The translations under genes were made by a program, and so were the position numbers. Source: Chryseobacterium pennae (GTDB lineage: Bacteria > Bacteroidota > Bacteroidia > Flavobacteriales > Weeksellaceae). From it: DNA of 64,000 nucleotides. The notes beneath the pieces are model-generated. The model ran no database searches. It had not been told where the DNA came from and saw only the letters and a program-made list of their open reading frames with translations. Positions within the stretch are counted from its first letter, which is position 1. Each line of letters begins with the position of its first letter. Below, piece after piece: positions 60,641-64,000 of the stretch. Where the stretch lies: assembly GCF_003385515.1 (NCBI RefSeq), contig NZ_QNVT01000012.1:1-64000 (forward strand), read 5' to 3'.

Positions 60641-61714
60641 ATGGGACACAATCTAAATTTCAACAATAGAACAGGCAGATACTCATTTTTCAGCGTGAAG
60701 GAAAAAGCATGGCACGGACTAGGACAGATCGTGCAGGACTACCCTACCAGTGCCGAAGCGATCAAACACGCAGGGCTTGACTACGAAGTCGAAAAATCAC
60801 CACTTTATACAAAAGGCTCAGGAATAATACAGGTGTCGGAGGGTATTGTCATACAGGACACTGAAATTGAAGTACCTGATTACTTCGCCAATGTCCGCAC
60901 TGACAACAACACGGTATTAGGCGTGGTGGGTAAAGATTATCACATCGTACAGAACAAAGATGCCTTTTCATTCTTTGATTCCATCGTAGGTAATGAAAGC
61001 GGTATCCTCTACGAAACAGCAGGGGCACTCGGACAGGGAGAACGCATATTTATTACCGCCAAACTTCCAAACTATATCCGAATAGGCAATTCAGATGATG
61101 TGATCGAGAAATATATCTTCCTGACCACTAGCCACGATGGAAGCGGAAGTATCACGGCAGCCTTCACCCCTATCCGTATCGTTTGTCAGAATACGTTAAA
61201 TGCATCGTTGCGGAACATGAGCAATGTTGTTCGTATCAAGCATACCGCAGGGGCAAAACAACGCCTGAACGACGCTCACAAAGTGATGGGACTGGCAAAC
61301 AACCTGACAGCACAGATGGATGGTATTTTCAACAGATGGGCAGGTATCAGGGTGAAAGACAGTGAAGTCAGAAAACTGTTACAACTGGCATTATGTCCTA
61401 ACAAGGAAACCTTTAACCTGCTGAAAAAAGGTGCAGAAAACGAACTTTCCACGATGTTTAAAAATACCGTTGACGATGCGTTCGCCTACGCCATGATGAA
61501 CGATACCCAACAGCTTGAAACAACAAAAGGTACTTTGTTCGGTGCGTATAATGCGGTCACAGGCTATTTTCAGAATGTACGGAACTACAAAAATTCAGAA
61601 GCAAAACTGAAAAGCATTGTACTGGGGGGAACCGCTCAGGCAAAAGGACAGGAAGCATTTAACCTCTGTAATGCATTTGAAAAAGCAGGGGCTGATATAT
61701 TCCTATTGAATTAA
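60641..61714 (+). CDS. DUF932 family phage/plasmid-like protein
   Basis: 357 residues. Opens MGHNLNFNNRTGRYSFFSVKEKAWHGLGQIV, then TSAEAIKHAGLDYEVEKSPLY, LGVVGKDYHIVQNKDAFSFFDSIV, ETAGALGQGERIFITAKLP, YIFLTTSHDGSGSITAAFTPIRIVCQNTLNASL, which is the DUF932 (TIGR03299) pattern. Common next to ssb on mobile elements; function not established. Confidence 0.92.
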   Translation: MGHNLNFNNRTGRYSFFSVKEKAWHGLGQIVQDYPTSAEAIKHAGLDYEVEKSPLYTKGSGIIQVSEGIVIQDTEIEVPDYFANVRTDNNTVLGVVGKDYHIVQNKDAFSFFDSIVGNESGILYETAGALGQGERIFITAKLPNYIRIGNSDDVIEKYIFLTTSHDGSGSITAAFTPIRIVCQNTLNASLRNMSNVVRIKHTAGAKQRLNDAHKVMGLANNLTAQMDGIFNRWAGIRVKDSEVRKLLQLALCPNKETFNLLKKGAENELSTMFKNTVDDAFAYAMMNDTQQLETTKGTLFGAYNAVTGYFQNVRNYKNSEAKLKSIVLGGTAQAKGQEAFNLCNAFEKAGADIFLLN

Positions 61715-61770
61715 TCATTAACCAAAGGTGGCAGTCCTGTACAGCCCTGCCACCTTTTAAACTCAATAGT

Positions 61771-62181
61771 ATGAAAGCACTAGCCCACATGACAAATACA
61801 GAAAGAGCCTACCTACTGGCACAGCTATTCCCTGATAGGTTAAAGGAAATAACAGGGTTTATAAAAAAAGAAGCTGAATTGTTCACCGCAAACAAAGATG
61901 AAGTATATAAGAAGTGGAATGAAATGATAATTGATGCAGGTTTTTGGTATAGGCTGATCGCAAATTTTGAGCGAAGATATATCAAGAACGGTGCAAGGTT
62001 GTACCGTAATAAACGGACATTTCGGGATCAGTTATTTGACGGTTATGATGCGCTTTTCAGCATTCATGCACTGATACACTATAGTGAACAGGCCGAATGC
62101 CCTTTAAAGCTGAAACAGGCAATACACCTGCTTTTCGGAGCGCAAAAATTGGTATTGATCGATCTAAAACCAGCATCATGA
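61771..62181 (+). CDS. Hypothetical core-cluster protein
   Basis: 136 residues, mainly helical, no signal: TNTERAYLLAQLFPDRLKEITGFIKKEAELFTANKDEVYKKWNEMIIDAGFWYRLIANFERRYIKNGARLYRNKRTFRDQLFDGYDALFSIHALIHYSEQAE. Its TGA overlaps the ATG of the next gene (ATGA), so the two are translationally coupled. Known to me only as an unnamed protein of such elements. Confidence 0.8.
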   Translation: MKALAHMTNTERAYLLAQLFPDRLKEITGFIKKEAELFTANKDEVYKKWNEMIIDAGFWYRLIANFERRYIKNGARLYRNKRTFRDQLFDGYDALFSIHALIHYSEQAECPLKLKQAIHLLFGAQKLVLIDLKPAS

Positions 62182-62630
62182 AACCATCAGAAAGAATGAC
62201 AGATAAAATGATGCTCAAAGCTTATTCTTACGGTGATCGGAAAAACTATGAGATTGCTATCATCAATCTAACTGAACAATGGTTCCGCTATGCAAGACGC
62301 ATATTCGCAATTGCTAGATCCGCAGGTATCGGGCTTGATCTAAAGGACGGTTACAGGGACGGATCAGCTAAATTCATGATCTACATTGAACCCGACCGTC
62401 CACTGTATGAAGACTTTTTCGGTGATAAGGACATCGTGTTTTTGCAAGCCGATTCCGAAGAAATTGAGAATCTGTATGCGGGCAACGAATACATGGAAAG
62501 TCAAACGCTCCTGTTCACCTATGAAGGTATCGCTCATTACAGGACTTCACAGGATGTCGGCTACCAGACAGCAGAGTTCGACCTAGCAATAATATTAGAA
62601 ATCTTAAACCACAAATTACAACAAAAATGA
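62178..62630 (+). CDS. Hypothetical core-cluster protein
   Basis: 150 residues from ATG 62178; the frame extends further upstream but the ATGA overlap with the preceding stop fixes this start. Helical and acidic: MTDKMMLKAYSYGDRKNYEIAIINLTEQWFRYARRIFAIARSAGIGLDLKDGYRDGSAKFMIYIEPDRPLYEDFFGD, ending FDLAIILEILNHKLQQK. Next gene overlaps by ATGA. No family recognised. Confidence 0.8.
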   Translation: MKPSERMTDKMMLKAYSYGDRKNYEIAIINLTEQWFRYARRIFAIARSAGIGLDLKDGYRDGSAKFMIYIEPDRPLYEDFFGDKDIVFLQADSEEIENLYAGNEYMESQTLLFTYEGIAHYRTSQDVGYQTAEFDLAIILEILNHKLQQK

Positions 62631-62983
62631 CACGTTCAAATCTGCATATCACACTGAGTAACGGTGAAAAATTCATCTGTGTACTGGATGGATCAAGCGC
62701 ACCCGAACAGGGCTATTTCGTAGAGGATATTTTATTGCCCCTCCTATCATTTGACAACGGAGACAGGGAAATGTCCCTGATAAAAAAACACTGCACAATG
62801 GGTGAAAGAAGGGCTAATGCCTGCTATCGTTATACGGTTGACCTTAAAACAAAGGATATACGAATGTTCGAGGAACATTACAGTTATCAGAAAGATGTCT
62901 TCCGAAAAGGCAGAGAAATAACAGAGCGCTATACAAGCTACGTACAAATATTAAACTTAAAGGATCATGAAAAAGGGAGCTGA
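62627..62983 (+). CDS. Hypothetical core-cluster protein
   Basis: 118 residues: TRSNLHITLSNGEKFICVLDGSSAPEQGYFVEDILLPLLSFDNGDREMSLIKKHCTMGERRANACYRYTVDLKTKDIRMFEEHYSYQKDVFRKGREITERYTSYVQI. Alpha/beta, no signal. Start overlaps the preceding stop by four bases and its end overlaps the next gene by 17 bp. Confidence 0.78.
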   Translation: MTRSNLHITLSNGEKFICVLDGSSAPEQGYFVEDILLPLLSFDNGDREMSLIKKHCTMGERRANACYRYTVDLKTKDIRMFEEHYSYQKDVFRKGREITERYTSYVQILNLKDHEKGS

Positions 62984-63176
62984 TACAGAATACAAAGCGC
63001 TGACCATCATTGCGGAGATGATAATCCAATTTGGAACACTTCATATCCTCAATATTTCCACAGCGGATTCAGAAGCGCTACAGTCAGCGAGGGACGGCCT
63101 TGAAAAGATAATTCAACAGAACGGCTACCGTATCAATTATGATAGAAATATTAAAAGTCCGATCATTAAATCGTAA
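62967..63176 (+). CDS. Small hypothetical core-cluster protein
   Basis: 69 residues: MKKGADTEYKALTIIAEMIIQFGTLHILNISTADSEALQSARDGLEKIIQQNGYRINYDRN. Helical. Overlaps its upstream neighbour by 17 bp, and the next gene starts 3 bp later, so it is part of the polycistron. No family recognised. Confidence 0.72.
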   Translation: MKKGADTEYKALTIIAEMIIQFGTLHILNISTADSEALQSARDGLEKIIQQNGYRINYDRNIKSPIIKS

Positions 63177-63179
63177 ACA

Positions 63180-63545
63180 ATGGAAACACCGATAAAATAC
63201 AAATTCACCGATTGGTTATACAACCGTTTTGTGGAAAATTTCAAGAAAAAGAAAATCATTGAGGCTTTTATTTTCATGGACGTTCTATCCAATTACCAAT
63301 TGTTCGTGCAGGAAAATAAAAAGTTATCCGATCAGCGAAGACACACGAGGGAACTCTATGCGAGAATAATCAAAGCATTGAAAGACCATACCGCAGACAG
63401 ACTGCTCCTTACAGGTGATGAACGCCTACAGGAGATTGAAAGGGAACTACAGACCTATGAAGATGATCTACGAAAAATAGGCTGTTCCGAAGAATATATC
63501 AACCAATGCAGTAACGAGCGTAAAACAACTTATTATGGAAACTAA
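63180..63545 (+). CDS. Hypothetical core-cluster protein
   Basis: 121 residues, helical and basic: YKFTDWLYNRFVENFKKKKIIEAFIFMDVLSNYQLFVQENKKLSDQRRHTRELYARIIKALKDHTADRLLLTGDERLQEIERELQTYEDDLRKIGCSEEYINQCSNERKTTY. Likely coiled coil at 75-105. Its last 11 bases overlap the PRTRC E gene. Confidence 0.78.
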   Translation: METPIKYKFTDWLYNRFVENFKKKKIIEAFIFMDVLSNYQLFVQENKKLSDQRRHTRELYARIIKALKDHTADRLLLTGDERLQEIERELQTYEDDLRKIGCSEEYINQCSNERKTTYYGN

Positions 63546-64000
63546 TTTTTTCAACAAAATTTCACAAATGGACATCAACAGCAAATTGATGCTAACCATT
63601 GCCAAAGCAACACCAACCACATTGGTTGTCTCGATATTCATCGAAAACGATAGCTGTGGTGATAAAGCCAAGAACCTGATCGTTCCTTTCAATATCACAG
63701 CTACTGCTGACGAACTGGATGAACACTTTTTTCAGCACATCAAAAAACCGCTCCAAAAAACTGACGGACTGCTCTCCAATATGGAAAACTTCCTTAAACA
63801 GCTTGAAATAGTCGAAGCTAACTCCGCTATGGAAAAGCAGAAAGCAGACAAGGAAAAAAAGGAAAATGATGCAAAAAAGAGAAAATATGATGAAGCCTGG
63901 CTAAAAGCAGAAACCCTTGAGAAAGAAGGAAAATATAAGGAAGCATGGACAGCTCTTCCAAAAGTATCGGATCATCCCGAAAACGAAAAGGCAATCAGGG
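63535..64000 (+). CDS. PRTRC system protein E (partial, cut by the window end)
   Basis: At least 155 residues: METNFFNKISQMDINSKLMLTIAKATPTTLVVSIFIENDSCGDKAKNLIVPFNITATADELDEHFFQHIKKPLQKTDGLLSNMENFLKQLEIVE then a long Lys/Glu/Ala helix (EKQKADKEKKENDAKKRKYDEAWLKAETLEKEG). The N-terminal alpha/beta part and the charged helical tail fit PRTRC protein E, an uncharacterised member of the ParB-related, ThiF-related cassette of mobile elements. Further PRTRC genes are expected beyond 64000. Confidence 0.8.
   Translation, partial: METNFFNKISQMDINSKLMLTIAKATPTTLVVSIFIENDSCGDKAKNLIVPFNITATADELDEHFFQHIKKPLQKTDGLLSNMENFLKQLEIVEANSAMEKQKADKEKKENDAKKRKYDEAWLKAETLEKEGKYKEAWTALPKVSDHPENEKAIR

Larger units (their letters stand above)
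48852..64000. mobile_element. Integrative (ICE-like) element, left end at tRNA-Arg, right end outside
   Basis: Boundary at the tRNA-Arg 3' part, followed directly by a large serine recombinase. Cargo of unknown genes and lipoproteins occupies 50505-59538; the element core (ssb, DUF932, small overlapping genes, PRTRC protein E) starts at 60208. Relaxase and conjugation genes are expected beyond 64000, where the second copy of the tRNA 3' end should also lie. PRTRC modules are typical of Bacteroidota and Proteobacteria integrative elements and plasmids. Confidence 0.85.

Noticed and set aside
1..64000. CRISPR array or rRNA operon
   Set aside because: No regularly spaced direct repeats with unique spacers and no rRNA-like conserved blocks were seen.

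Overview
The window reads as a Flavobacteriia genome, most likely Chryseobacterium or a close relative in the Weeksellaceae. The signs are a low-GC background, SusC/SusD pairs, a type IX secretion (T9SS) sorting domain, many Bacteroidota lipoproteins, promoters of the TTG-N(17-23)-TAnnTTTG type, and an integrated Bacteroidota conjugative-type element with PRTRC genes. No rRNA and no CRISPR array were seen; there is one tRNA.

Layout. 1-1541: intergenic repeat and two tandem small secreted paralogues. 1636-10796: a polysaccharide utilisation locus on the minus strand (SusC, SusD, GH144-like glucanase, an esterase broken by a stop codon, GH3 beta-glucosidase), best read as a beta-1,2-glucan locus. 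11145-20754: DUF4197 and DUF493 proteins, an M43 metalloprotease with T9SS tail split by a stop, ArsC-like protein, deoxynucleoside kinase, two tandem glutaminyl cyclotransferase lipoproteins, and a START-GNAT-VOC operon whose VOC gene carries a stop. 20988-30815: Na+/H+ antiporter, bestrophin, small enzymes, and a TolC-HlyD-ABC permease efflux operon. 31382-41657: ecotin and a giant alpha-2-macroglobulin in one operon (two general protease inhibitors together), a divergent UbiA-like gene, recF, a probably inserted type B carboxylesterase, and a DUF721 gene. 41736-47003: a Tae4-type peptidoglycan amidase effector with a lipoprotein as presumed immunity, next to a decayed partial copy of the Gcr-type 'recombinase' whose intact copy lies 2 kb away. 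47017-48753: mtgA and a metal-complex binding lipoprotein.

From 48852 to the right edge is an integrative element. It starts at tRNA-Arg(ACG), 48813-48886. Its serine recombinase reads into the tRNA, so the last residues of the enzyme are encoded by the antisense of the tRNA 3' half. Cargo (50505-59538) includes a membrane-anchored PD-(D/E)XK-like protein next to an unknown protein (candidate defence pair), a ParB-fold-like protein, several lipoproteins, and a lipoprotein with a toxin-like C-terminal domain broken by an amber codon. The conserved core begins with ssb (60208), followed by DUF932, five small overlapping genes and the start of the PRTRC module (protein E, cut by the window end).

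Four otherwise intact genes carry a single in-frame stop made by one base substitution: three TGA (4555, 13882, 19699) and one TAG (56980). The most unusual signals are this cluster, the ecotin/alpha-2-macroglobulin pairing, the Tae4 locus beside the duplicated gene end, and the unknown cargo of the element.
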